NCBI GenBank assembly: GCA_003952965.2
Contig: CM025855.1
Span: 8,273,877 to 8,337,876 of the forward strand
DNA: 64,000 nucleotides
Reading direction: 5' to 3'
Source: Morella rubra
Lineage: Eukaryota > Streptophyta > Magnoliopsida > Fagales > Myricaceae
This document shows, one piece after another, positions 45,514 through 56,600 of this stretch. A program made the translations under genes and the position numbers. Every line of letters begins with the position of its first letter. Position 1 is the first letter of the stretch. The notes under the pieces are model-generated. The model saw nothing but the letters and a program-made list of their open reading frames with translations. It did no database searches and was not told the DNA's origin.

Positions 45514-46798
45514 CAATCCATGGAAGAAAAGGAGAAAGTTTTGCGCCTTGTGCCCTGGAACTTTAAAGGATATCTCATGATATTGAAAGAATGGAGAAGG
45601 AGTGAAACTATTAATGAAATGGAGATAGCTCATGCTCAGTTCTGGGTTCAAATACATGAGTTACCAATGGAAAGTTTGGACGAGGAAAATGCCAATCTAC
45701 TTGGTAGGAAAATGGGGTCAATGATGCAAGTGGAGATGGTGGACGTAAATAAACCTTATTCATGGGTCCAGGTTCAGTTCGATATCGAAACTTGCAACCG
45801 GGATTCTATTTGCCCAGGGAAAACCAGAACCCTGCTTGGATTTCTTTCAAGTTTGATAGACTGTCCAAACTTTTGTTTAATTTGTGGCCGCATAACACAC
45901 TCTATGGGAACATGCATTGATGTTGAGCACCTCTACAAATTCGCTCTTAGTGAGGAGATGAGAGGCACAGTGCCTGTGGAGGAAATGGTCCCGTTAGTTC
46001 CCTCTAGACTAGGACCAGTGATTGGAGGCTCCCGGTTGACTAGTTTGGAAAGGGTGAACAGTGGAGGCGATGGTAGAAACTTATCTTCTCCGGCAACCCC
46101 CAGGGCGGCAAAGGGGAATACTGGATATTTCGTGAGGGAGTTTTTGGTCCTTAGGCAAGGGGGTCCACTTGAGGACAACGAGCGACAGTTGGGCGAGACG
46201 AGTCGTCTACGGGGTGCCTCTTCCCTCATCGAAATCCTGTGGGTTTCGGGAGATAGGGCTGGAGGTGGAGCAATGCTTAGACGGTGTTGGAAAGCCCAGG
46301 GGTGATGTTTTGCAAGGAGCGCCTAAGCCGCTTATTATGGGCCAGCAAACACCCACCCTCTAAAACCCATCAAATCCCATTTCAAATATCGTGGATGCCG
46401 CAACACTCAAAAGATAGGGTACGCATTTGAAGCCTCTGGAACGCAGTCGAAAAAATATAGAGAACAAACTTCCCCTACACTATCAACAGAGGAGCCTTTG
46501 GCGTTGCTCTTTTCTCCTGGCGTGGAAGCTCATGATGGGCTACAGAAAAAGAAGAGATTTGGCCCGAAGAGAGAGAAAATTGCCGATGGGAAGGATGGGG
46601 CAAATTCAAAGGATGAAACTGAAAGGGATACTTAAAGTGGCTAGGGCAGCGGGCCTATGCCCCCCCCCCCCCCAAATGAGTATCATATCATGGAATTGCC
46701 AAAGTCTGGCGAGACCCGCTACTTCAAGAGCCCTACAACTACTGGTGAGAGAAGTAAATCTCATGGGTATCTTTCTCATTAAAACTAAGGTGTATGAT

Positions 46799-48270
46799 CA
46801 GTGGCGGAACCAGAAATAAATTTAAAGGGAGCAAACTCCAATGAAAAATGGTAAAAAAAAAAAAATTGCTATGTAATGCAAAAAATGTCTTAGAGTTAAA
46901 ATATAAAAAAATAAAGACTAAAAACATTAAAAATATATTATATTAAATATACACATTGTACTATTTGCTGAGTCTGAGAGGTAATAATTGAATCCTACCG
47001 GTCTGCATCTTCTGAAAATGTTGCAAAATGACTTCATTCTCAATAGTTTCAAAAATTTCTCTCTCAATGTATACTACCATATATCATTCATTCAGTCATC
47101 TCTCATCTTATTATGCAAGTTAGTCTTGATAATCTTCATCGCAAAAAACACTCTCTCAACGGTTGCAGTCGCAACTGGTAAAACCAATGACAACTCAATA
47201 AGGAAATAAACCATTAGATATAGAGTATGTTTTCTTATCTCAACCATCTTTACAGTAAGGCCTCCAATATCTTGAAGCTCAGAAAAAGCATCATTATTTC
47301 TCATATCATAAATGTAGTGTGAAGTTGATCTCTAAGTATAATATGATCAACTACTGAGAAATCTTCTGGATAAAACTAAGTAGATGAAGTAACTTAGCAT
47401 GATCAAATGCTGAGAATGAGTTTCTTGAATCAAGACATGCTATGTAAAAAGTAACTCGTACTTACTTCTGTGAAACGATGATCCATTTCCTAAGCAATCA
47501 AATTAATAATTTGGCAAAAAACTTTCCACACAAAAATGATATGCTTGCAATCTAATCATACTAACATATTATTTCTCATTAATTCTACATGAAAAAAAAA
47601 AGAGAGAAAGAAGAAAGATCATTTAATAGCAAAAATTCTTCAAGATGGAAGTGGACAAATATGTCATTTTACTAACAGCAACGCCGCGTTAAATATTTAC
47701 CCAAGGATATTAAATGCGGCTTAGAAGTTCACAATTCCCATTCTTTTTCTTTTTCTTTTTCACAATTCCCATTCGTTTATGGGGCTATCTCTTTTTTTGG
47801 CCCCACCCTGTTTCGGTGGTTTTTCTAGTTTTTTTGTTTGTTGTTTTTTTCTTTTGGTAGTGTTCTTTGTAGGTCTCGTATTATTAATGAGATTAGTTAT
47901 TATGCTTTAAAAAAAAAAATAAGGCCTCTTAAATGAGGGTGAGTGAGTTGGCATTCATACGCTGCTTAACCCATAAACAAGATAACATAACATAACTTTT
48001 TTAAGAGGGGGGGCTGAGTTTTGGGTGGGCCAAGGGGGCAAGTCTGGGTAAAAAAAAAAAAACTTACACGTAAAATTTTCTTTTAGGCTGCTTAACCCAT
48101 AAAGAAGAGAACAAAAATTTTTAAGAGAAAAGGGGGGGGGGGGGGGGGGGCTGAGTTTTGGGTGGGCCAAAGGGGGCAGGTTTGGATAAAAAATAAAAAC
48201 TTAAATTTTTTTTTGAGCGGAGCCAACCGGGGCGGGTGCCTCTATTCGCCCCTGGCTAATTCCGCCTGTG
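46799..48270 (-). mobile_element. Deleted hAT transposon (1472 bp)
   Basis: The left end CAGTGGCGGAACC and the inverted right end CACAGGCGGAATTAGCC are imperfect terminal repeats. A perfect 8-bp duplication TGTATGAT (46791-46798 and 48271-48278) flanks the element, the hAT target size. Removing it restores the LINE endonuclease reading. It retains only the end of the transposase (see 46985-47330) and otherwise carries homopolymer runs (for example a long G run at 48134-48150). Confidence 0.9.
46985..47330 (-). pseudogene. hAT transposase, C-terminal dimerisation domain fragment
   Basis: On the minus strand it reads FSELQDIGGLTVKMVEIRKH, then YFLIELSLVLPVATATVERV, then FFAMKIIKTNLHNKMRDD-stop-MNDIW. 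The LPVATATVERVFxAMKIIK segment is the hallmark of the hAT C-terminal dimerisation region, here of the zinc-finger MYM/TTF-type subgroup. The catalytic part is absent. The strand gives the orientation of the element. Confidence 0.85.
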
Positions 48271-48839
48271 TGTATGATGCTCGTCTTTAACTAATTCTTC
48301 GTAGAATTGCTTTCTTTTTCTTTCATTTGGTGCCTGCTGTTGATTTGAAGGGCAATTTGGCTTTTTGCTTGCATCCGGGTCTAGAGTTTGATGTGTTGAA
48401 ATTTTCAGATTCTATTTTTCATTTTCTGATGAAACCTGGTATTGGGAGAGTGGATTTCTTGTTCTCTTTTGTTTACAGGCCTCCTCTTTGGCATAATAAA
48501 GAGGCTTTTTAGGAGGAGCTGGCTGATTTGGGTGGTTCAAGAAACCAGCCGTGGGTTGATATTGGGGACTTCAATGATATTGTGAAGCCCAAAGAGAAAG
48601 GTGGAGGTAGAGCTGTAATAGTCTCTTATTCGCGTGGTCTTCAGCATTTTATGGTTTGCCTTGGATGAACAGCTGTGTAGCGAGGAAATTTTATGGAAAC
48701 AATGTCCCGTGTGGAGTGGTTGACATCAAGCGAGCTAAATACAAAATTTTTTCATGCCTCAAAGATGATTCGTCGATGTCACAACAAAATTGCTGAATTG
48801 AAAAACACGGATGGGGAGTGAATCTCAAGGAGGCACGGT

Positions 48840-50960
48840 TTGGGCACTAAGTTGGTAAATTTCTACTCTTTGCTATACAGTTCCGAACACCCTTCTACCT
48901 CATCTGATTTGGATGATTTGATTGAAGGGTCCATAACGGTAGAGGAGAATGAGCAGCTTATTCGGATTCCCGATTGGGAGGAGATATGGAAGACGCTGAA
49001 AAGTATGAGTCCGAATAAAGCATCGGGACCTGATAGAATGACGATGTTATTTTTTAGAAATTTTTGGGAAATTGTTGGGGTTGATGTAATCTCAACAATG
49101 CAAGATTTTTTTGAGAAATGTTGTATGCTTCCAGAGCTTAATCAAACTAATTTAGTGTTGATTCTGAAGGTGGATAACCTCTCTTTGGTGGGTCAATTTC
49201 GTCCAAGTAGTTTATGCAATGTGATGTATAAACTAATCTCCAAGATTATGACGGAGAGGCTCAAGTTAGTGGTATCTAAACTCATCTCACCGTATCAGCT
49301 CGCTTTCGTGCCCGAAAGACTCCTTCAAGATAATTACATTATCGCGACTAAAGTGTTTAACGGCATGAACCACAAGCGGGGTAATAGTGGGTGGATGGCA
49401 CAACATGGAGAAGGCCTGTGATAGAGTGGAGTGAGCATTTATTCTTAAAATGATGGAAAAGTTCGGCTTTCACCCAACTTGGATCAATTGGATTCAACAG
49501 TGTATATCTTCCTCAAGCTTCTCAATTTTACTGAATGATGCACCTTTTGGTCAGTTTTCACCTTCTAGGGGACTCTGGCAAGGAGACCCTTTGTCCCCTC
49601 CTTTTGTTCCTACTATGCTTGGAAGTACTATCAAGGTTGTTGTTAAAGGAGGAGGCTGTTGGGCATCTTCAAGGCCTTTAGATTGGGCGTTTTGCCCCTG
49701 TCATCTCACATTTACTGTTTGTAGGTGACCTTCTTCTCTTTGGTAAAGCTAGCATCAGCAATGCTAGAGCTATGGATAGATGCTTGGATAAGTATTTACA
49801 GGGGTCAGGGCAAAAAATTAATAGAGGTAAATCCTCTATCCATTTTAGTAAGAATTTCAATGGTTCAGCTGTTTTGCCTATATGCAATATGCTCATTCTA
49901 AGTATCATGCTTTTGAAAAAGATGTCCTCCAAAGCTAAGCATCTCAGCTTGTCACTACTTATCCCTCGTTTTAAGTACCATGCTTTGGTGGAATTGAAAG
50001 AATGACTATTTACAAAGCTCTCGAGGTGGAAAGCGAAACTACTTTCCCAAGCGGGCCAGGCCACTTTGATAAGAAGTGTAGCAACTTCACTGCCGACCTT
50101 AACTTTGGGTTTCTTTCTTGCTCCTGAGGTCTAATGTATTGAGGTAGATAGGGGTTAAAAAATTTCTGGTGGGCATTTAAACCAGATAAATTTTGCAACC
50201 TCACTTTGAAGTCGTAGAGCTCAATCTGCGCTCTGAAATCTGCTGGTGGGCTAGGATTTCGTGCTATGACAGATTATAAGCAAGCTTTGGTGTCTAAACT
50301 TGCTTGAAAGGTTGCTGTAAACCATCCTTACCTGTAGGTACAGATGATTAGGGGTAAATATCTCCACCATACTGGCTTTGCAGAAGTGAAGAGTAACCCG
50401 TATAAGTCTTGAGTTTGGAAGAGTATTTTGAAAATCAAACCTCTCCTGAAGTTGGGCTCATGTTTTGTGGTGGGAAATGGGCAGTCAATTTCGGTTTGGG
50501 ATGACCTTTGGATCCCTTTGATTCCAGGGTTCAAACCTTCTGAGGTACATCCCAGAAGCACTGTGGCCATGACAGTAAATGAGCTCATTGATTCTGCTAT
50601 GGACAATGGAATAGAGATCTTGTTTGGGCTACTTTTAACCAATCTAATGCGGCTATTGTGAAGATCCACCTAAGCAGTGAGGCTAGAAGGGAGGAGCTTC
50701 TCTAGATTCTAGAAAAATCTGGGGCATTCACGATGAAGTCCATGTATCGGGAATTAATTAAGCCTCAAGAGGCTCCTTTCAGTTCGGTTGATTTGATGTG
50801 GTGGAGGAAACTTTGGAGAATGCAAGTGCATGAAAGGATCAAAATTATTCTCTAGAAGCTTTTGTGGGATGTGATTCCTACTAAAGGGCAAGCGGATCGG
50901 ATTGGTCTGAGGGGTGTTATGGAGAAGACCCAATGTGTGTTGTGTATGGTTGCTATTGAA
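48840..50960 (+). pseudogene. LINE reverse transcriptase and zinc-binding region
   Basis: The segment 48840-49421 encodes EIWKTLKSMSPNKASGPDRM, FRPSSLCNVMYKLISKIMTE and ISPYQLAFVPERLLQDNYII. After a frame break near 49410, 49450-49610 gives FHPTWINWIQQCISSSSFSI and GLWQGDPLSPPF. The active-site box at about 49698-49720 reads LLFVGDLLLFG instead of the usual FADD form, so the first catalytic Asp is Gly. 50428-50661 encodes the GNGQSISVWDDLWIP segment and 50800-51000 the zinc-binding zf-RVT part. Clearly inactive. Confidence 0.85.
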
Positions 50961-51279
50961 ACTACCAAACATTTAATGCTTGAGTGTTTGGTGAGTCAGA
51001 TTATTTAGAGCAATTCACCTTGGGCCTGCACATTGGGTCATTTCTAGACAGCCCCCTTTCTCTATTGACCTTTCTTCTTTGTCAGCCTTGCCTATAGAAG
51101 ATCACCACTACTTCCAACTTTTTTCGATCAATTCTTGGGATCTTATGTGGTGGACGAGGAATCAGATTATCCACAATGGGGCCCAATTGAATATCTTGCA
51201 GCTGCTTAATAAGATTAAGAGGTTGTGTAGGAAGCTCGGAGTGCTTGGCACCAGAGGTGGGTAGAGAAGATTTCTCGAT

Positions 51280-51690
51280 GGGTCCCCCCAAAACCTAGAT
51301 TGTTTAAAGCTAACTTTGATGTTGCTATGCATGAGGATTTCACAATTAGGGCGACAGCAATTAGGGACCATCTGGGGAAGATAATCGGCACTTCTGTTCA
51401 TAAATTCCAGGTAGATGATCCCCTAGAGGAAGAAGTCTATGCTGCCCTGCTGGGAGTTGAAGAAGCCAAGCGGAGAGGGTTTCCTGTCGTGACTGTGGAG
51501 GGTGACTCTCTTCTTGCTATTAAGGCGTTGAGCAAGTATCAAGCACAGGTGAATTGGAGAATCCATGGCAGAATTGGTGATATTCTACAGTATGCTGCTG
51601 ATTTTGTTTCTTGTGACTTTCATTATGTTTCATGAGGTGCTAATGACTTTTGCGCACCACTTAGCTTGTTGGGCTGCCTCCAAATTTTGT
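51280..51690 (+). pseudogene. LINE RNase H-like domain (RVT_3 type)
   Basis: It encodes WVPPKPRLFKANFDVAMHED, EEEVYAALLGVEEAKRRGF and VTVEGDSLLAIKALSK, then a stop and NDFAHHLACWAA. Asp in 'NFDVA', Glu in 'EVYAAL' and Asp in 'EGDS' are at the usual catalytic positions. This is the 3'-most domain of plant L1 elements. It lies about 140 bp before the A-tail. Confidence 0.85.
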
Positions 51691-52282
51691 GTTGGAGGCC
51701 ACCCGTTGTTTGTGAGCCTTTTCCTGACTTGTTTTGGATCTATGCTGGGACTGATCCCCCTAGTTGTTTTGTGTCTTCCTTTGTTTTTTGCTAATAAAGT
51801 TTTGCGGTAGTTTGATAAAAAAAAAAAAAAACAATTAGTTTCTAATGTGCTTTTGGCTCTCCTTTAAATCCCTTGTAAATGCCCCTCAGAAGTTGTTCTA
51901 CTTCAATACCCTTGGTAAAATTGCATTACAATGACATGTTGATATGCACAGATAGTTTTGGTTAGACTGGTGATTGTTGCAAAGCTGTTGGATAATGCTA
52001 ACTTATATAGTCAGTAGTAGTGGAAGGAATGATTTATCTAGCAACTTAAAAGACAAATGAGAACAGCTATCCGCTGAGCTAGATGGTTGTAGATTCGGAT
52101 TTGAACAATATGTCTACTAATCTTCTCTTAGCGCCTTTCTCTGCATTGTTCTTCTTGTACTTGGTGTTTATGTGTGTGGGTGTGGGTGTGTTCCAGATGA
52201 TTATGTTGGGATGCATCTGACGCTACTCTACTTCTATCTCTCTTTTGCTTCATCTTCATTTGGCTCGTGTAATTGTTTTTAG

Positions 52283-52486
52283 GCGCTTAATGTGCCTGAG
52301 CAAGATGTTGAGCAACTGTTGGTATTGCTAATATTGAATAACACAATCAATGGACATATTGATCAGGTGAACCAGCTGCTAGAGCGCTGGGACAGGTCAA
52401 AGGGAATGAAGAAGTATGTTGCTATGGAGAAATGGAACACGCAGCTTAAATCTCTCTACCAAACTATTAATAATAGAGTTTGTTAG
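52283..52486 (+). pseudogene. COP9 signalosome subunit 2 (CSN2) last exon, isolated
   Basis: After an acceptor TTTTTAG (52276-52282) the exon reads ALNVPEQDVEQLLVLLIL, NNTINGHIDQVNQLLERWDR and MEKWNTQLKSLYQTINNRVC, then stops at 52486. This is the end of the PCI/winged-helix region and C-terminal tail of plant CSN2, a subunit of the COP9 signalosome that removes NEDD8 from cullins. None of the upstream CSN2 exons is found in the window, and the nearest upstream plant coding sequence is the trigger-factor fragment. Although the exon itself is open, I infer a gene fragment. A transcribed chimera cannot be excluded. Confidence 0.8.
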
Positions 52487-53627
52487 GATTCGGATTTAGA
52501 AGGGAAAAAAAGAGAGATCTTATTTTCCATTTGCCAACTTGGTGTTTTAGTCAATGTCATATTGAGATGTTCATTTTCCACTTTATCAATGTAAGGCAAA
52601 TTAGGGGAAAACAATTTTATATTTGTTTGGTGATTTTTCATTTTATCAAAGTTTTCAAGTTGTAAATCATACTCCTTATGATATAGATGACAGTGGAGGT
52701 TTATGGCTTTTCCATTTCAGTTGAAACATTTTCAAAGTTAGTACATGCACTTACATGACCTATTATAGGCGGGCTAGTATTAGTGTTTTTAGCGGTGATG
52801 TTCGGTTGGGTTTGTGGGCCATATCTTCAGCAGGATGTTATGGTTCCCCCACAGTGAAGGCAAATCTATTATGCGGTATATACCACATGGCGTCGCCATT
52901 AATGACGATATGCACCCAAAGCGCTAACCAATGATTTATCTAACTTAAAAGACAAATTATCCGCTGGCGAGATTTGGCATGCAATGTTTACTGCATCTGA
53001 ATCTTCAAAATTAATTTCGCAACTGCTAATATTGTGACATATTGATCATGATTTCCTTTGTCCGTTTCCATTTCGTCCGATCCCGTCCGATGATATATTA
53101 ATGTCAAAATTTTGGATTTTGCGACCATCCTACCAAGAGATAGTGACAAGATGAAAAACACCGAGTGTTTGTCGTTGATTAAAACCCTAATTGTAGTGTC
53201 CAAAATTTAGAGTTTAAATTTTGTTTGGTCGCTAAAACCCAAATTTTTTGTAGTAAAAATAAAAATAAAAGAATGAGTTACAAGTGTTGGACCAACTAAT
53301 TGATTAGTCGGCTTAATATTTCTCATGAAATGCATTATTTTTAAATTATAAGAGCTAAAAAACATAGATATTCTATGAATTATAGGAGTATGTATAGAAC
53401 CATTATTATACCATGTAAGACAACACTAATTTTCTCCCAAAAAAAATCAGAAAGGATACCAATTTCCCTCTTAACGCACTCTCTTTTGTTTGAACACAAC
53501 AATAATATATGTACATCCTGACTGTACATTGTTTTGCCAAACTTGTATGGTGGATCGATCGCATAGTGCCAATGCTTTAAACTTAACCTCAATTAATTAC
53601 TACAGTTGGTGGAAACGGCAACTCAAC
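52487..53627. other. Intergenic stretch with a possible CACTA end remnant
   Basis: No gene is visible. At about 53195-53255 TTGGTCGCTAAAACCC followed by TTTTTTGTAGT resembles the right terminus of a CACTA element similar to the left terminus at 38095. CGTCCGATCCCGTCCGATG lies near 53077. The tail from 53380 is probably the 3' untranslated region of the minus-strand gene ending at 53628. Confidence 0.35.
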
Positions 53628-56600
53628 CTATACACATCCGCTTTTTGCAAACTTGTCAATCTGACTGATGTCAAGGATTCTGTCCATTCCACTTGCCATG
53701 AGAAACCTGCGAAGTCCCCAAACATAGTCACAGATATATAGCAAGTCACTAAGCAGTAAACATTTTGTGGACACAGATGGGGCATTGTGGCGTACGTACT
53801 TATCTCTCAGAACGCTTGTCATGTATTGGCAGCCACCGGGCACCGATGATTGCATGTTCACAGCAATGTTTGGGTTGTGAATACTCTGCCGCAGGTGAAC
53901 CCAACCATGTTCTCCACGTTCTTCGTCAGAAACTTTAACCCTGAATTTGCAGCGTTAGACAAACTTGAAGTTAGAAATTATTACGCTATAATTACAGAAT
54001 GGTATTTGTCGAATATGTATTCTTGTAAATTGTAGCCTTTTTTCTTTCTTTTCTTAGATTTTTTCTGACCTATACATGTGAGCGTCAATAGCAGCCGGTG
54101 TGTCATTTGAGTCCACAAGGCAGCCCTCGCTAACCCAACAGGATCCACAGGAGTCCAATTCCCACCCTTCAAGCCGACCTTCCTACAAGAAAATTGGCAG
54201 CTGGAATTAAAACAAGTCCATTTACACTGGATGACGACCATTGGCAATTACGAATTTGGGATGTTCAGGAGATGGGCGTCTCCCTTGTAAATCAGAGTCA
54301 GAGTGCTGGGCTAAAAAAGACAGCATGGGGGGGCGTCCCGGGACAGGTGTAACAGTCTCGTGCCCTTGGGAGGCCCTATCGGTGGCTGTGGTTGGCAATT
54401 GGACAAACTAGGTACAAAACGGACTGGTAGGAGATTTTCCAATTAATGTACTGCATGCTTAAGGGTCCAGGGAATCATTTTGCTTATCTTTTGCTTAATG
54501 ATGTATCTTGAACTTATTTCCGGATTCGATACAATTACTTGATTATCCCAAAAACAATGGTGGTGAAAGAATTAAGTACCTCAACGTAGCTCCGAAATGT
54601 TTCTATCGCCTCTATAGCTTTTGCCTTTGCGTGTCTAGGCTCGGAGATGACGTTCATCCTCAGCTCTATGGATTCCAAAGGTTCTTCAAGATCTTTTATG
54701 AGCTTCCCAATCCCTTCGTCAGATCCCAAAAGCTTCATCTGTACCATTTCAATGATGATCTTTACCACCATGTAAGCCCCTATCCAATAGCCCAAACATT
54801 ATTCCAAAACAATGAATGAAGTTAATTATTACATGTATTTACAGGTAGAGTATTAATGGAATTATGGAAGACTAGTATTTCTAACAAAGAGAGAGAAAAA
54901 AAAATTGAACCATTAATTTACGGAGATGGTTTCACTCCTAATGCATCAGTCCTAACTTGAAGTTCCAACACATTAATGGATCATATCTATGACCCATCCA
55001 ATTAACCAATGTATTAATGGTTCATTGTTCCTTTTTTCATTCTTTCAGTTGAACCATTAACATGTTAGCTAATTCGATCTAAACCAGTGATGTGATTCGT
55101 TCATGTGTTTGCAGCGTTAAAAACTTTCTATTAAGACATGTTAGCATCGAAACTTTTTAAGACCAAAACATTTTCCATCTAGGCCAGCCACGAATCTACT
55201 CGTAGTTGGCTAACCTTCATCGGTCATGCACGGCGAGCACATAAGGCCCCACACTCTTCAAAAAATCTCACATGCTGTGATGCTGGGTCCACAGGCGCGA
55301 TTCTACTATCTGTCCTCCTTTTTTCTCGAAGCTGCCGTTCGTTATGCTTTACTTCTGCCGGCGCTTGTTGGTTCGGTTTCCATGGCGGAGAGAGATGGAG
55401 GCCCAATTAATGTAGCCTCTCCTCCAGCGTAAAACGCCACTACCTACGATGGTTTGTAGTTGGTGTTCGGGACCTTGGGCCCTGGTTTGGTGCTAGGGCC
55501 TTTGGACCGTATTTTAGACCTTGGGTCCACATTTTTAGTTGTAACGGAGTTTTCATCCTAAAGTTGAGAGACCGAAGCCATAGGCCCTGACTTGTTAAAG
55601 TGCCACTTTTTGCATGATTCAGATTCTCCATTCTTTAATACAATTTCTTTATAGCCTAGCTAGAAAAAGAGAGGAAGAAAAAACAAGAAGCAGTATTGGA
55701 ACATAAAAACCAGAAGCAAGGAGAGAAAAAGAATAAAACATACCGTCATCAAGGAAATGATTCTCTTTCAGTGCACCATGACCTGATGTTTCCATCATGA
55801 GATGCGTTTCAATACCTTCTTTGTTAAGCTGAACTCCCTTATCAATCACATTACGGTAACCAACGCGATATAAGCAATGATGACCTCCTCTATCGGTGAT
55901 AAATTTCGTAAGCGCCAGACTTGTCCGAGCATCAGTCACTATGGTTGTGCCGGGGTGTTCCTTCAATACGATGGCCGACATGAGAGCGATGAGCTTATCC
56001 CCATTGATTGGGTTGCCTTTATTGTCGACCACGCCGCTACGATCTACGTCAGTGTCGAAAACGATTCCAAGATCAGCCGAATTTTCTAACACTGCAGCTC
56101 GGGTTAATGCCATGGCGGTTTTGTCCTCAGGGTTGGGAATATGGTTGGGAAACATCCCATCTGGGTTGAGGTGAAGAGAGCCAAAGGTGTCTGCACCAAG
56201 CTTGTCTAGAACGTCCCACGTGAAGAAGCCTCCTGATCCATTTCCAGCGTTCACAATTATCTGCAGATTTTGGTGCAACGTACGTCATTAAAAAAGCTCA
56301 GCTATATTCTCTTGGAGAGAAGGACCGTGGGCTTGAGTTTACTGTAAACACGCATGCAGACAAAAAAATGTGCTCGCGCAAGAACCAAAAGTTTGGGATA
56401 AGGCTATTGCAACACAATTGGCCAGTGGACATGCAAATTTCGAGAATTTACTGAGATTATGAACATGTGCTGTCACATGCTCGAACAGATAGAAAGAAGA
56501 AAGACGCATGCAAATGAATGAGCAAAAAAAAAAACTAAACGACTTTAGTTCTTTGTGAGAGAAACCTGAAATCCTTTCAGTGGGGTGTCGTAGTGCAAGG

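Larger units (their letters stand above)
40125..46303 (+). pseudogene. LINE ORF1 (DUF4283 / zf-CCHC_4 type), split by the copia element
   Basis: The part left of the copia insertion reads DAGPNRFLFSFQ (about 40166-40200). It rejoins at 45514 as SMEEKEKVLRLVPWNF, then HAQFWVQIHELPMESLDEEN, VDVNKPYSWVQVQFD, and a CCHC-like ...CPNFCLICGRITHSMGTCI near 45860-45920. This is the nucleic-acid-binding ORF1 of plant L1 elements. From 46000 on it is a variable linker. The part upstream of 40125 is too decayed to read. Confidence 0.8.
46678..48800 (+). pseudogene. LINE endonuclease domain, split by the hAT element
   Basis: It starts MSIISWNCQSLARPATSRAL, the usual N-terminus (SWNCxGL) of plant LINE endonucleases, and reaches LIKTKVYD at 46798. 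It resumes at 48279 with AR-L, then LVPAVDLKGNLAFC, FVYRPPLWHNKEAF and WVDIGDFNDIV (about 48555-48590), with the catalytic GDFN box. Stops (for example after NKEAF at 48510) inactivate it. In living elements this domain nicks the target DNA. Confidence 0.82.
39502..51831 (+). mobile_element. L1-type LINE, full length but split by two later insertions
   Basis: A 17-bp target duplication flanks the element: CAATTAGTTTCTAGTGT at 39485-39501 and the same with one difference at 51832-51848. The right end has an A-tail (51817-51831). In order it holds a 5' region, ORF1 (DUF4283 plus CCHC type), endonuclease, reverse transcriptase, zinc-binding region and a plant-type RNase H. A gag-only copia element (40202-45513) interrupts ORF1 and an hAT element (46799-48270) interrupts the endonuclease. 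Without them the LINE is about 5.5 kb. Multiple stops and frameshifts show that it is inactive. Confidence 0.9.
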
